DNA of 32,594 nt, taken from contig NZ_MACF01000135.1 of NCBI RefSeq assembly GCF_001884045.1, forward strand, positions 1 to 32,594, in the 5' to 3' direction. How positions within the stretch are numbered: the first letter of the stretch is position 1; each line of letters starts with the position of its first letter. Below, in pieces: positions 13,850 through 23,064 of the stretch. The translations under genes were made by a program, and so were the position numbers. Under the pieces are notes generated by a model. That model made no database searches and was not told the origin of the DNA. It saw only the letters and a list, made by a program, of their open reading frames with translations. This DNA is from Bacillus mobilis. GTDB taxonomy: Bacteria; Bacillota; Bacilli; Bacillales; Bacillaceae_G.

Positions 13850-16800
13850 TTAGATTCCAGCCCAAACATCTTTTCCATATCGTCCTTCATCTTGCACACG
13901 TTCCAACCAATCCCTTGCTTCTTGTTCACTGACTTCATGAATTTCTTGATAGGCTTGACAAAGGGTGTCTTCTACGTCAGGAGCCATTTTACTTCCATCA
14001 CCACATATATAAAGATGAGCCCCATTATCTAATAACGAAATTAAATTGATTCTATCTTGTTTTATTAAATGCTGTACATATGTTTTAGGAGATCCTTCTA
14101 AGCGAGAAAAAGCTGTGTGTAAAGAGATTAATCCATCTCTTTCATCATTTTCTAGTTCTGTACGATAGAGATAATCTTTTTCAGGATGACGACAACCAAA
14201 ATATAGATGTGCTTCTCCTAAGTTCATACCTTTTTGCTTTTGAACACGACGCGCTTGCAAGAATCCACGGAATGGTGCAATTCCAGTACCTGGTCCAACC
14301 ATGATAATTGGTGTTTCTGGATTTTCAGGTAATTGAAAGTTTGATTGTGGCGTTCGAATGAAACAAATAATCTCATCTTTATTATGGCGCTGAGCTAAAT
14401 AATTAGAAGCGACTCCTTCATATGTCCCTACCCCACTCCATGCAGGTGCATGAACAACACCAACCGTAATGCTCAGACAATCCTGCGCAACGAGTGGAGA
14501 GCTTGAAATAGAATAGTAACGCGGTTTGAGCGCAGGAAGAAGTTCTAAAAAACGTTCAAATCGGATTTCACAAGCCTCATACTTTTCAAGAAGATCCAAC
14601 ATTGACATACGTTTCTTTAATATTTGTTCATGATAAACTCCCTCTTCCAATAATGATTCCAATTCCTTTTTATGAGGAGGGCATGCTGTGAATGTCACCA
14701 TTTCTCGTATTTGTGCTCGAGTGGCTGCTTCTTGCACTTCTACACTATAACTAAGAAGGTCATATAAACGAACAGGACTGTCTAAAGGTATGTGATTTAC
14801 ACTGCGCCCACTTGCGCTCAATATGACTTGATCCTTTCCGTTTAATCCAAAGCGTTTTAAAATTCGGTTGACATTTTTCTCACTATTAATTGGCAGCACC
14901 CCAAGCTGGTCTCCTTCTTTATACGTAGCGCCTTCTGGCAAGGATATCTCAATATGTCGCGTGCTTCTTTCGCTGCTAGATGATTGAAGCTCACGATTTT
15001 CTAGTATAGATGCATAAACCGCTTCATATGTTCGCGCAAGAGGAGATCCTCCAAGACGACTAACAAATTGTAAACTTAATGTACTGCGTTCTTTCTCCAT
15101 GTTTTTGTTAAGTTCCAACCCAAATGCCTTCATCGCATCAGACCACATACTTTGTTTCCATTGCTCGAGCTGTTCCTCGAAATCACCACTTGCATCCGCT
15201 TCTCCACGTGTAGAAAATCTTGTTGCTCCTTTTTGAGCCATTTGCTCATCAATGTATCTTGGAATTCGTTGATAGGTACTCGCCCAATTATGATCTCCAC
15301 AACCAAAAACTGCGTATTGAACACCTTTTAGCTCATCTGGTTTTAATTGCTCCAACCATTGCACAAACTGCCCTGCATTACTTGGCGGTTTTCCATTATA
15401 AGAAGAAGTTACAATAAGAACCGCTCCTTCTTTCGGTAGACTTCCAATTCGATCGTTAAGAGCTACCACTTCCGTTTGAACACCTTCTAAACTAGCTGTA
15501 TCTGCTAGTTCTCTTGCAATACCTTCTGCTACCCCTGTATCCGAGCCATACAGAACAAGCAACGAAAGATTATCGGCTCCAATAATAGAAGAAGTCTTCT
15601 GAACTTGCTGCTTGGTTTCATGGTTTTTCAGTTTCTCCTCTATAGGCGCAAGAACAGTAGTATGGCTAATAGTCTGATTTCGGGGTAGAATCCTAATTTT
15701 AAAATCACCAGGCTTTAACGTTAATGTTTGTTTTACGTCCAGCTGATAGTCTTGATAATCAATGAATTCAAAATGTTGAAGAAGCATGCCCATTACAAGT
15801 GTGGCTTCATGAAGTGCAAACTGCATACCGATACATGCCCGTTGACCATTTCCAAATGGCTTATAAGCATGATGAGGAACCTTATCCAGATCTTCAAATC
15901 GTTCAGGTTGGAATTCTTCCACGTTTTCTCCCCACGCGTCTCTATCCCTATGTAACTGTGGAATAAGAACAGAAATACGATCTTCTCCTTTCTTAATTGG
16001 ATATTTCCCACCAATCACTGTATCTTCTTTTGCATAGAGACTGAATGCTGGAGCAGTAGGCCATAGACGTAGCGATTCATTTAAAATCATCCGGATATAC
16101 TTAAGTTTCATAACTTGTTGGTATGTTGGAGTAGGATCTGTCAAAACCCTATCTACTTCTTCATAGGCTTTTTTCAATTTATCTGGATTCTTTAATAAAA
16201 AATAGATTGCAAAAGATAATAATCCACTTGTTGTTTCATGCCCAGCTATTAAAAAAGTAATAATTTGGAAACGGATATTTTCATCATCTAATTTTTCACC
16301 AGTTTCCGGATCCTGCACATTTAACATACGGGAAAGTAAATCATTCTCTTCCTGATTTCCACTACTTTTACGTTCAGCAATAATATTATCTACTAAAGAA
16401 AACATAGATTGAATATCATGCTGAAATTGACGTTTCGTTCTCCACATGAGTTTGTCTTCTATATCCAGCCGCTGTAATTGGTGCATCGCCTCATCTAGAG
16501 CACGGCTCATGCTAGTAATAAAAGGATGAGGGGTCTCACGATAAAAGCTATTAAATCGATAGTTAAAACCACATAGACCAATTGTATCCAATGTAAGGCG
16601 AGTCATATCCTCCGGTACATCTACGCTTTCATTCGGATTAAGCCGTGCCCATTTTTGAACGAGTTGTACGGCAAGATCGACCATCATAGCATGATAATCT
16701 TTCATTGCCCGTTGGCTGAATGTAGGCATCAAAATATTATGAGCTTTTTTCCAGTTAGGCTCGTGAGTCTCACTTGTAAATAATCCATCTCCAGCAAAGG

Positions 16801-17047
16801 CGCGAACTTTTGCTAAAGCACCCTCTATACTTTTATCAAATCGTGTTTCGTCACAGACTTCTGCTACCAGTTCATGTCCAGAAACGACAATGATGGTATC
16901 ACTTAAAGTTTGAATTTGAAAAATGGGACCATACTCTTCCGCTATCTTGATAAAGGATAGGGTCGGTTTATCTTTATCGATTAATGGGAGATTCCCCAGC
17001 AATCCATATGTTTTCGGTTGAGGAATGGCAGATACTTTTTTATCCAT
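13850..17047 (-). CDS. cypD: CYP102A flavocytochrome P450 (self-sufficient fatty acid hydroxylase)
   Basis: I start at the ATG at 17045-17047 ([15 protein letters not shown]) with AAAGGG nine bases upstream; the frame is open 14 codons more. The 1065-residue protein is a natural fusion of P450 and NADPH reductase like P450 BM3, and closely resembles B. cereus CYP102A5. P450 domain (1-470): AGHETT of the I helix at 268-273, ExxR at 324-327, heme loop [10 protein letters not shown] with Cys405, and Phe90 at the BM3 Phe87 position. Reductase: FMN site [16 protein letters not shown] site [13 protein letters not shown] site [12 protein letters not shown], and the end DVWAGI. It hydroxylates medium and long fatty acids at subterminal carbons in the cytosol. 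Unlike B. megaterium and B. subtilis homologues, no TetR gene lies directly upstream. Confidence 0.95.
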   Translation of the reverse strand: MDKKVSAIPQPKTYGLLGNLPLIDKDKPTLSFIKIAEEYGPIFQIQTLSDTIIVVSGHELVAEVCDETRFDKSIEGALAKVRAFAGDGLFTSETHEPNWKKAHNILMPTFSQRAMKDYHAMMVDLAVQLVQKWARLNPNESVDVPEDMTRLTLDTIGLCGFNYRFNSFYRETPHPFITSMSRALDEAMHQLQRLDIEDKLMWRTKRQFQHDIQSMFSLVDNIIAERKSSGNQEENDLLSRMLNVQDPETGEKLDDENIRFQIITFLIAGHETTSGLLSFAIYFLLKNPDKLKKAYEEVDRVLTDPTPTYQQVMKLKYIRMILNESLRLWPTAPAFSLYAKEDTVIGGKYPIKKGEDRISVLIPQLHRDRDAWGENVEEFQPERFEDLDKVPHHAYKPFGNGQRACIGMQFALHEATLVMGMLLQHFEFIDYQDYQLDVKQTLTLKPGDFKIRILPRNQTISHTTVLAPIEEKLKNHETKQQVQKTSSIIGADNLSLLVLYGSDTGVAEGIARELADTASLEGVQTEVVALNDRIGSLPKEGAVLIVTSSYNGKPPSNAGQFVQWLEQLKPDELKGVQYAVFGCGDHNWASTYQRIPRYIDEQMAQKGATRFSTRGEADASGDFEEQLEQWKQSMWSDAMKAFGLELNKNMEKERSTLSLQFVSRLGGSPLARTYEAVYASILENRELQSSSSERSTRHIEISLPEGATYKEGDQLGVLPINSEKNVNRILKRFGLNGKDQVILSASGRSVNHIPLDSPVRLYDLLSYSVEVQEAATRAQIREMVTFTACPPHKKELESLLEEGVYHEQILKKRMSMLDLLEKYEACEIRFERFLELLPALKPRYYSISSSPLVAQDCLSITVGVVHAPAWSGVGTYEGVASNYLAQRHNKDEIICFIRTPQSNFQLPENPETPIIMVGPGTGIAPFRGFLQARRVQKQKGMNLGEAHLYFGCRHPEKDYLYRTELENDERDGLISLHTAFSRLEGSPKTYVQHLIKQDRINLISLLDNGAHLYICGDGSKMAPDVEDTLCQAYQEIHEVSEQEARDWLERVQDEGRYGKDVWAGI

Positions 17048-17082
17048 TAAGAACACCCTTTCAAAAAAACATGAAATAAAAT

Positions 17083-17115
17083 ATCCCATTCAATAAACAA
17101 TGAATCGCCTGGGAT
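17083..17115. promoter_or_regulatory. Inverted repeat upstream of the P450 gene
   Basis: ATCCCA (17083-17088) pairs with TGGGAT (17110-17115), and ATTCA (17088-17092) with TGAAT (17101-17105). It lies about 40 bases upstream of the P450 start. Related P450 genes in other bacilli are repressed by FatR/Bm3R1-type proteins at palindromes here, so this is a candidate operator. Confidence 0.35.
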
Positions 17116-17373
17116 AAAGATATGTAATTGATTACCTTATTTTATCTTTTCCCTAACTATTCACGATTATGATATTGCTTATAAGGTTGGTAATCTAAGT
17201 TGTTTGTTGCTATTACATGTATAACTTACAGAAAAAATACTAAATGAAAATGAAGTATATTATTATAATGTTTATAAGAAATTGAGAGCTAAAGATTGTA
17301 GTATTAGGAAAACCAGTAGCTTCTCATGTCAATTCAAACAAATACGATAAATAACTATACTGTGTTGCTAATG

Positions 17374-17407
17374 AAAAAGGATCTGATATGAATATCAGAT
17401 CCTTTTT
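17374..17407. terminator. Very strong bidirectional terminator
   Basis: AAAAAGGATCTGATA (17374-17388) and TATCAGATCCTTTTT (17393-17407) form a perfect 15-bp stem with a TGAA loop. On the minus strand it lies just after the HU-like remnant, whose natural terminator it may once have been. Confidence 0.88.
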
Positions 17408-17418
17408 ACTATATATAA

Positions 17419-17490
17419 TTATTTCGCTGATTCTTTTCCAGATTTAAATACCAGCGCCTTAGCAGCAGAAATTCGCATTTCTTCATAGTC
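17419..17490 (-). pseudogene. C-terminal remnant of an HU-type DNA-binding protein gene
   Basis: On the minus strand the last 23 or so codons read EEMRISAAKALVFKSGKES and stop at TAA (17419-17421). HU proteins end in the pattern EEIxIxAxKxPxFKxGKxLK, and this matches it at the Glu pair, Ile, Ala, Lys, Phe-Lys and Gly-Lys positions. The frame meets a stop just upstream and the DNA-binding arm and helical body are absent, so this is only the tail of a lost or rearranged gene. Confidence 0.5.
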
Positions 17491-17542
17491 TAACTAAACA
17501 GTAAAAACTTGCAGGAATCATGATCTAAAGTTTTATTTTTCT

Positions 17543-19021
17543 CTAACGATTTAACCTCTCGACAGCTTCCGCGCTTGTATCTACACGTTTAACGAAAAAA
17601 ACTAATAGTAAGGCAACAATATTCATGCCAAGCGCTACATAGAACGAATATTGAATTCCGGATAATAAAGCCTTCTGAGTTAACATTGCCTTCGTAGCTT
17701 CGGTGAAGGTTGTTGGATCTACATCCGCCATTAGACTTTCAGCTTTTGTTTTTGTTACAGAATTCATAATCGTAACAAGAATAGCAGTACCAATCGAACC
17801 GGACACTTGTTGAGCTGTATTATTAACAGCTGTACCATGCGGATTTAAACGAGTTGGTAATTGATTAAGTCCGTTTGTCATAAGTGGCATCATCACCATA
17901 GCCATCCCAAACATCCGCAGTGTGTAAATAAGAATAATATGTGTGTGACTAGAGTCGAGTTGCAGGTTGGCCAGCATATAAGTTGAAACAGCTGTAATAG
18001 AAAGTCCTACTATACCAAGAATACGCGGGCCATATTTATCAAATAGTTTACCTGTAATTGGTGACATAATCCCCATTATTACCGCACCTGGAAGCATCAT
18101 GAGCCCAGAGCTCAGCGGCGAAATACCGCGGACGTTTTGTACATATGCTGGTGTTAAAATCATACCCGAAAACATGGCCACTGCGTTAACAATCGCAATT
18201 ACAGACGCAAGTGCAAACATTGGGTACTTGTAAACACGTAAATCCAATAACGGTTCATTCATTTTTAATTGACGGATAATAAAAGCAATTAGAGCAATAG
18301 CGCCTATGATTAAGGTTGTTAAAACAACTTTATTCGTCCAACCATCGGAACTTGCAGAACTGAATCCATATAACAAACCACCAAAACCGATAGAAGATAA
18401 TAGTAATGAGAGATAATCAAGTTTTGCATTTTTATTTTGTTTCATGACATTCTCCGATTTCCAAATCCCTAACAGTAAGCTAATGATTGCTAATGGTAAT
18501 ATCATTTCAAAAAGCAAGCGCCAGTCATAATACTCTACAATATAACCTGATAGTGTCGGTCCAATTGCTGGAGCTGTAATCATAACTAACCCAAAAATCC
18601 CCATTGCTGTTCCCCTTTTTTCTCTAGGAAAACTTACTAGCATAATATTCATTAACAAAGGCCCCATAACTGAAGAACCTGCTGCTTGAACCATCCGGCC
18701 AGTAAGTAATAAACTAAAGTTCGGTGCTAAAGCCGCTAAGGCCGTACCAAAAATAAAAATCAACATAGATGTAATAAATAAGCTCCTATTGGAGAATCGG
18801 GTTATTAAAAATGCCGATGCCGGAATTAATATACCACTTACAAGCATATACCCTGTAGAAAGCCACTGGATCGTTGAATAATCATTAATGTCTAAATCCT
18901 TCATTATGGATGGCAAAGCTACATTTAAAAGCGAGTTATTTAGAAATGAAACAAATGCCCCAATAAAAAGAATTACAAGCATTAAATATGGTGGTTTTCT
19001 TTTATGTAATGTTTCACTCAT
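17543..19021 (-). CDS. MFS DHA2-family (EmrB/QacA/LmrB-type) multidrug exporter
   Basis: I start at the ATG at 19019-19021 (MSETLHKRKPPYLM), with GAAGGGGC about 12 bases upstream; the frame is open 21 codons more without a good site. The 492-residue integral membrane protein has about 14 hydrophobic segments, as in DHA2 drug:H+ antiporters. Visible motifs are LNVALPSIMKDL in TM1, STGYMLVSGILIPASAFL, antiporter motif C near ITAPAIGPTLSGYIVEYYDW, and LFDKYGPR in the central loop (motif A-like). It probably exports hydrophobic or cationic compounds with proton uptake. No dedicated regulator is adjacent. The substrate is unknown. Confidence 0.88.
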   Translation of the reverse strand: MSETLHKRKPPYLMLVILFIGAFVSFLNNSLLNVALPSIMKDLDINDYSTIQWLSTGYMLVSGILIPASAFLITRFSNRSLFITSMLIFIFGTALAALAPNFSLLLTGRMVQAAGSSVMGPLLMNIMLVSFPREKRGTAMGIFGLVMITAPAIGPTLSGYIVEYYDWRLLFEMILPLAIISLLLGIWKSENVMKQNKNAKLDYLSLLLSSIGFGGLLYGFSSASSDGWTNKVVLTTLIIGAIALIAFIIRQLKMNEPLLDLRVYKYPMFALASVIAIVNAVAMFSGMILTPAYVQNVRGISPLSSGLMMLPGAVIMGIMSPITGKLFDKYGPRILGIVGLSITAVSTYMLANLQLDSSHTHIILIYTLRMFGMAMVMMPLMTNGLNQLPTRLNPHGTAVNNTAQQVSGSIGTAILVTIMNSVTKTKAESLMADVDPTTFTEATKAMLTQKALLSGIQYSFYVALGMNIVALLLVFFVKRVDTSAEAVERLNR

Positions 19022-19449
19022 ATATTCATTTGCCCCTTCATTATAAATTCCATTGATCAGTTTAAATCGTTTGTATATCTGCACAAGAATACATTGTCCT
19101 TGCAGTATTTTGCCAAACTCTTCGAATGGATATTCTCTTTTTAGTAATTCTACTTGCTCAACATAACATTTTAATTTTTTTGTTGATTAAACCTTTATAA
19201 ACACGTTTATTAAATTAGGCTGAATTAAACAAAAGGAGCGACTGAAAATCCCCTTCTAACTTCTTTGCTTTCGCTGAACTTTGAGGTAGAAGTGTTTTGT
19301 TGTCTACAAATAGCCGGATAAATCAACAAGAACATACACCTATTCCTGTAAATACAGGCTTGTAAATCTAGTTATGTAACCATCCATAAAAAGGAATATT
19401 ACATAGGCTAAGTCTAACATTACATTTTTAAAGTGAGGGGAATACGCTT
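19022..19449. other. Intergenic region with a degenerate hairpin repeat
   Basis: About 430 bases with no gene apart from the repeat at 19253-19292. At 19402-19410, CATAGGCTA fits the -10 pattern CATANNNTA of late sporulation sigma-K promoters ahead of the gene at 19450; the -35 is not convincing. Confidence 0.4.
19253..19292. repeat. Degenerate copy of the hairpin repeat seen at 30236
   Basis: CTTCTA (19253-19258) and TAGAAG (19287-19292) flank TAACTTCTTTGCTTTCGCTG, which is identical to the loop segment of the repeat at 30236-30384. The outer GGGGTC-type arms of the full repeat are missing here. Confidence 0.6.
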
Positions 19450-20031
19450 ATGTACCAATATTGGTATTTGAATTCAAATGGAAACGGGGAGCAATATAAT
19501 AACCAAATTGCAATGTCATCATTATATTTACAGCAACAAATAGCGAAAGCTGAGGGAATGAATGATTTGAAGGTTCCTGAAAATTGGAGTTGTCGAGTCG
19601 ATCCATTTGGTTGGGATTCACCAGCCAATTATACGGGTTTCAATCCCGGGCCCCCTCCCTTCCCTTTAGGTCAGCCAATCCATTATGCAGGGATGATACC
19701 CCAAGGACATGCTGCTAATTGGGCTCCATTACAAGGCCATGCAGGTTTTAATTTTCAAAAACCTGCATGGCCCCAACCATTCAATCATACAGGGATGTTC
19801 GCACAAGGTCATATCGCCGCTTTATTATCACCGCCAGTCAAGCCTTTTCATTTTAATACCAATAATAACTGGGGTATTTTTGGAAACCATCCAGGCTGGG
19901 GAGGACAGGTAAGTCCCATGGGATGGGGGAATAACGGAATGCTTGGAAACTTACTGACAGCAGGAAAAGGCACCATGAATGGAATCGGAATGCTTAGTAG
20001 TCTAATCGGTATGGGGAAGTTCTTCTTTTAG
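19450..20031 (+). CDS. Gly/Pro/Asn/Trp/His-rich protein, possibly surface or spore-associated
   Basis: A 193-residue protein that I cannot assign to a family. The N-terminus (MYQYWYLNSNGN) is aromatic, then a short helix (YLQQQIAKAEGMNDL), then a low-complexity body rich in Gly, Pro, Asn, Trp, Phe and His with repeated small motifs such as HYAGMIPQGHAANW, HAGFNFQKPAW and HTGMFAQGHIA, spaced about 20-25 residues. The tail (LLTAGKGTMNGIGMLSSLIGMGKFFF) is hydrophobic. There is no signal peptide. Such composition occurs in Bacillus spore coat and exosporium proteins; that role is inference. ATG follows GTGAGGGGAATACGCTT, and a sigma-K-like -10 lies upstream. Confidence 0.7.
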   Translation: MYQYWYLNSNGNGEQYNNQIAMSSLYLQQQIAKAEGMNDLKVPENWSCRVDPFGWDSPANYTGFNPGPPPFPLGQPIHYAGMIPQGHAANWAPLQGHAGFNFQKPAWPQPFNHTGMFAQGHIAALLSPPVKPFHFNTNNNWGIFGNHPGWGGQVSPMGWGNNGMLGNLLTAGKGTMNGIGMLSSLIGMGKFFF

Positions 20032-20150
20032 TTAATTAGAGCAGGCGGATAGGTCCATAGCCCATAATAAAAAACATCTATTACCTTGTATGTAATGACT
20101 TGATAGAGGTGTGGTGACATCAACAAAACGCAAGTTTCGTACGCTAAGTA

Positions 20151-20208
20151 AAGCGCTACAAAAAAAACCGGTTTCTTTACGAAAGAACCGGTTTTTTGTA
20201 GCGTTTAT
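20151..20208. terminator. Long bidirectional terminator
   Basis: The hairpin from AAGCGCTACAAAAAAAACCG to the mirrored GTAGCG at about 20198-20203 has a stem of about 25 bp with two small bulges and a loop near 20180. T-rich DNA follows on the right. It separates two converging genes. Confidence 0.85.
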
Positions 20209-20236
20209 TTATTTGAAAAGTCGTCAATTTTTTTCA

Positions 20237-20884
20237 CTAGTTAACACTTTGAACACGGCCAATTTGTCCATCTTGTAATCGAACTTTAATGCCGTACGTA
20301 TGTGTTTCACTATGCGTTAAAATGTCTTTCACAACACCACTTACAGTTTTACTATAGTCATTATCCAATTGAATAACTACATGTGAACCAACTGAAATTT
20401 GTGATCTTGTTGGTTTCCCACCTGTTGCTTGTGTTGTTTTTTCTTGTTTTTGTGTTCTCTCTTGCTGTATAGACTGTTGTTGCTGAGTTTTCTGCTCTTG
20501 TTGTTTACGTTTTTCCTCTACTCTTTGTTGCTCTTCTTGTTTACGCTTCTCTTCTTCTGCCCTTTGTTGTTCTTCTTGCTTACGCTTCTCTTCTTCTGCC
20601 CTTTGTTGTTCTTCTTGCTTACGCTTCTCTTCTTCTACTCTTTGTTGCTCTTCTTGCTTACGCTTTTCTTCCTCTGCTCTTTGCTGCTCTTCTTGTTTAC
20701 GTTTTTCTTCTTCTACTCTTTGTTGCTCTTCTTGTTTACGTTTTTCTTCCTCTGCTCTTTGTTGCTCTTCTTGTTTACGTTTTTCTTCCTCTGCTACTTT
20801 TACTTTTTCTTCATCACCTTTACAAGCACTTAAAGCCATTACACATAAGCTCATAAGTACACATAATAACAATTTCTTTAACAT
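20237..20884 (-). CDS. Lipoprotein with coiled-coil tandem repeats and a YwbE-like (DUF2196) domain
   Basis: A 215-residue exported lipoprotein. The signal peptide ends in lipobox LSAC with Cys21, so it should be anchored on the outer face of the membrane. Residues 32-122 are seven tandem copies of a 13-residue unit EEEKRKQEEQQR(A/V) plus a partial one, predicted as a long charged single helix or coiled coil. A Gln-rich linker follows, then about 60 residues (ISVGSHVVIQ to GRVQSVN) with GVVKDILTHSETHTYGIKVR, matching the YwbE/DUF2196 family, whose stand-alone members are small cytosolic proteins. The helix may act as a spacer across the wall. ATG follows TAGGAGGATTTTTCA. Copy number of the repeat is likely to vary among strains. 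Confidence 0.82.
   Translation of the reverse strand: MLKKLLLCVLMSLCVMALSACKGDEEKVKVAEEEKRKQEEQQRAEEEKRKQEEQQRVEEEKRKQEEQQRAEEEKRKQEEQQRVEEEKRKQEEQQRAEEEKRKQEEQQRAEEEKRKQEEQQRVEEKRKQQEQKTQQQQSIQQERTQKQEKTTQATGGKPTRSQISVGSHVVIQLDNDYSKTVSGVVKDILTHSETHTYGIKVRLQDGQIGRVQSVN
20519..20791 (-). repeat. 39-bp coding minisatellite, seven copies
   Basis: Seven near-identical 39-bp units encode the 13-residue repeat of the lipoprotein. Units alternate between Ala and Val at the last position (A,V,A,V,A,A,V), and third-base differences distinguish sub-types, a sign of past unit duplication. Confidence 0.92.
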
Positions 20885-21113
20885 TGAAAAATCCTCCTAT
20901 ATATACATTACAAATCAATAACTGTCATAGCATAACAAAAGTACATGTATTTCTTTGTCACAATTTGTCGTATATATGTAATTTCTACTAAAAGACTGAT
21001 CCTACAATAAAAGCGAAGATTATTATATCTATTCGTGCACAGAAATTACATTTGTTTACTAGTCAATTCAACTTAATTAATGAAATACAAAGAAAACCTT
21101 TATCTTATGTATG

Positions 21114-21143
21114 AAAGGATCTTTCGATTGAAGATCCTTTTAT
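21114..21143. terminator. Intrinsic terminator
   Basis: AAAGGATCTT (21114-21123) and AAGATCCTTT (21131-21140) form a 10-bp perfect stem with a 7-base loop. It ends the DUF1259 gene on the minus strand. Confidence 0.75.
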
Positions 21144-21175
21144 ATTGCTATTTTAATGAAATAAATTGGTTAATT

Positions 21176-21568
21176 TCATAAAGCTCTTCTAACTTTCCTT
21201 GCAAAACTTAGCGGATCATCAACGTCTTCAATATTAACGTAAATCAAATTTGGATCATCACATAACCACTCATTGTGTATAGACGAAACGATTATTCCTT
21301 GTTTAATAATTGTAGCAACAAATCCATTGACTTCCTTCTGCAATAACGCTACCCGCCCTAGACATAATGCTCGTCCAGTTTTATTATCTCGTGATTCGAA
21401 TGAAAAAGAACTTGTTACTCTAAAACGTTTTCCTAAAATAGTTGCTTGTATTTCATCCCAATTTATTGTTGCCACGCATTTTCCACCGGCGAATCCTTCT
21501 TGCCCACCGATAATTCTCGCAAACTGTTGACAAATTAATTCATCATTACACGCCATACCTTGCATCAT
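21176..21568 (-). CDS. DUF1259-family protein
   Basis: A 130-residue protein of the DUF1259 (LppY/LpqO-like) family, recognised from the block around FARIIGGQEGF, ATILGKRFRVTSSFSFES, LGRVALLQKEVNGFVATI and IVSSIHNEWLCDDP. Family members occur in pairs or as single domains in many soil bacteria and have no established function; the SSIHNE segment is the most conserved part. The first ATG abuts the GGGGGG ribosome site, so the true start may be the fifth codon (MACNDELICQQF). It has its own terminator and no obvious partner. Confidence 0.8.
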   Translation of the reverse strand: MMQGMACNDELICQQFARIIGGQEGFAGGKCVATINWDEIQATILGKRFRVTSSFSFESRDNKTGRALCLGRVALLQKEVNGFVATIIKQGIIVSSIHNEWLCDDPNLIYVNIEDVDDPLSFARKVRRAL

Positions 21569-21855
21569 CCCCCCTTTTACTATTAGGTTATGAATGAATA
21601 CTTAGGTCTGAAACGGTAATGAATCTATTCTATTACAAAAAGATTATCGGAATCTAACGAAGTCTATTATATGGTAAGGCATTTTTAGAGCGCATAAAAA
21701 AACACCCTAAGGTGCCATCCTCCGACTTGAAAATCATATCTATGTATGGAGAAATTTAGAAAAGAGAAGTTTCTAACTATAATTTATATAGCTCTTATAC
21801 CAAGAATTACTTACATACATATTTCCTTATTTACTGGAAGCAGAATCCCATTATA
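21569..21855. other. Intergenic, terminator only
   Basis: Contains the minus-strand terminator at 21696-21714 and otherwise nothing recognisable. Confidence 0.4.
21696..21714 (-). terminator. Short intrinsic terminator
   Basis: On the minus strand CACCTTAGGGTG folds as a 4-bp stem extended by partial pairing, followed by seven T (21696-21702). It lies 140 bases beyond the small membrane protein gene at 21856-22017. Confidence 0.5.
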
Positions 21856-22017
21856 TTACTTTCTGATTAGTCTCGTTAAAGCCATCCCAATAAATCCAGC
21901 ACCCATCCCTATTAGCCATCCGGCATGAGTATCGCCTAATATAGATCCCACTCCGCCGCCAAGAAACATGCAGCCAACAAATACTAATCCTCCAATTCCC
22001 CAATTCGGTCGTTCCAT
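21856..22017 (-). CDS. 53-residue Gly-rich membrane protein
   Basis: A short gene reading MERPNWGIGGLVFVGCMF and ending in TRLIRK. Two hydrophobic Gly-rich segments (about 9-27 and 33-48) around the loop GDTHAGW suggest a helical hairpin in the membrane. The Gly content and a -GMGAGFIGMA- motif recall small phage-shock or PMP3-like proteins, but I cannot name the family. GGAAGGG precedes the ATG at a rather long distance. Codon use is like that of its neighbours. Confidence 0.55.
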   Translation of the reverse strand: MERPNWGIGGLVFVGCMFLGGGVGSILGDTHAGWLIGMGAGFIGMALTRLIRK

Positions 22018-22352
22018 AGTTCCATCACATCCCTTCCATAAAACATATGCGATTAACTAGCCTAACTTTCTTGCATAGGATAGTTAATTATTTTGCTTAT
22101 GTTTAGCACTTCAGGGAATTCAAAAGATGAGGCGATTGGCCAATTTGAATAGATTGCAGAATGAGAATTTCATTTTTTCATATTATAATAACTTAAGAAT
22201 GTGTTCCACAATTTATGACTCAGCCCATCGCTATCAAGCTAAGAAAAGCAAATCCCCCAAAAACAAAAATTATATGCATCATTGACTACTGTTAATGATA
22301 CGTTATGTCATACAATGGAGTTAATATTAGAAAACTGTGAGGATGATTAACG
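22018..22352. other. Intergenic region with one arm of the small repeat
   Basis: Holds a solo repeat arm at 22222-22262. No gene seen. Confidence 0.4.
22222..22262. repeat. Solo arm of the small inverted-repeat family
   Basis: CAGCCCATCGCTATCAAGCT then AAGAAAAGCAAATCCCCCAA matches the left edge of the element at 1031-1240 nearly base for base. No opposite arm is seen nearby; a short related piece (GGGGTCCCACCCACATTTTA) lies at 23749-23768. Confidence 0.6.
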
Positions 22353-22721
22353 TTGATAAAATTTGTAATTAGTTATGCTGTAAGTCTGTTTGCTTTTATT
22401 TTTGGATGGTTCTTGATTTCATATATTTCTCATCCTAGCTTTATTCACCCGAACGTTGTATTAGGATTCATGAAAACGATCGTCACTTATGGTAGTATAC
22501 CGGCTCTTGTAGCTTGTCTAATTGGAGAAGTGCTATACAGGAAAATCAAGCGATGTAGAGAATTTAAATTTGGAATTCCTATATTTATAGGACAAGCAGT
22601 TATCTATACACTTATACCATTTCTTTTTCTTTTTCCATTTAATGTTTCCCATTTCTTTGATTTCGTTGTACCTGTAATTATGGGGTCCTTAGCTTTTTAT
22701 TTCGTACGTAGAAAAATATAA
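22353..22721 (+). CDS. Four-TM membrane protein, TTG start
   Basis: A 122-residue integral membrane protein with hydrophobic segments at about 3-25, 36-60, 72-93 and 98-117. The start is TTG at 22353-22355 with GTGAGGATG about nine bases upstream. A basic loop KIKRCREFK lies between the second and third segments. No family is recognised; similar short four-helix proteins in this group are annotated only as hypothetical. It is followed by a start-less fragment and a strong terminator. Confidence 0.6.
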   Translation: MIKFVISYAVSLFAFIFGWFLISYISHPSFIHPNVVLGFMKTIVTYGSIPALVACLIGEVLYRKIKRCREFKFGIPIFIGQAVIYTLIPFLFLFPFNVSHFFDFVVPVIMGSLAFYFVRRKI

Positions 22722-22764
22722 TTAACTTCAAGAGTGTGGCACTTAGTAAAACCATACTGTATAA

Positions 22765-22917
22765 CCATACAGAGCTCAAGGAACGCATCAATTCTTGCGA
22801 AATCAACAAGAAAAAGTATTTGTGGACTCTAGGTTTAAACAAAATGAGAACAATCAAGATGCCGTCATTGCTTCTCTTAAAAGAAGAATTGAAAAGATAG
22901 AGAAAAAGAATAAGTAA
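22765..22917 (+). pseudogene. Coiled-coil tail fragment, start uncertain
   Basis: An open frame directly after a TAA reads HQFLRNQQEKVFVDSRFKQ, then QDAVIASLKRRIEKIEKKNK and stops at 22915-22917. The end is clearly helical and amphipathic. The only plausible start is TTG at 22795-22797, 12 bases after AAGGAACG, giving a 40-residue peptide. It is followed by a strong terminator on the same strand, so it is either a very small gene or the end of a lost one. Confidence 0.35.
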
Positions 22918-22972
22918 TTGCGTGAAAAAGAAAATGTAAAGCTTACTGATTACTTCATGAGGCTATAAAATT

Positions 22973-23017
22973 AGGACCGTACATAATAGACATATCTAAA
23001 ATGTACGGTCCTTTTGT
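22973..23017 (+). terminator. Intrinsic terminator
   Basis: AGGACCGTACAT (22973-22984) pairs with ATGTACGGTCCT (23001-23012), a perfect 12-bp stem with a 16-base loop, followed by TTTGTTT. Confidence 0.8.
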
Positions 23018-23064
23018 TTACTAGTCGTTCACTTATCTAACCTAAAGATAAGTATGTGACCCTT

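Noticed and set aside
20519-20791. Repeated units considered as a CRISPR array
   Set aside because: The units are contiguous 39-bp coding repeats without spacers.
20429-20833. 134-codon Leu/Phe-rich plus-strand frame
   Set aside because: It is the antisense of the tandem repeats, which read as Leu/Phe on the opposite strand.
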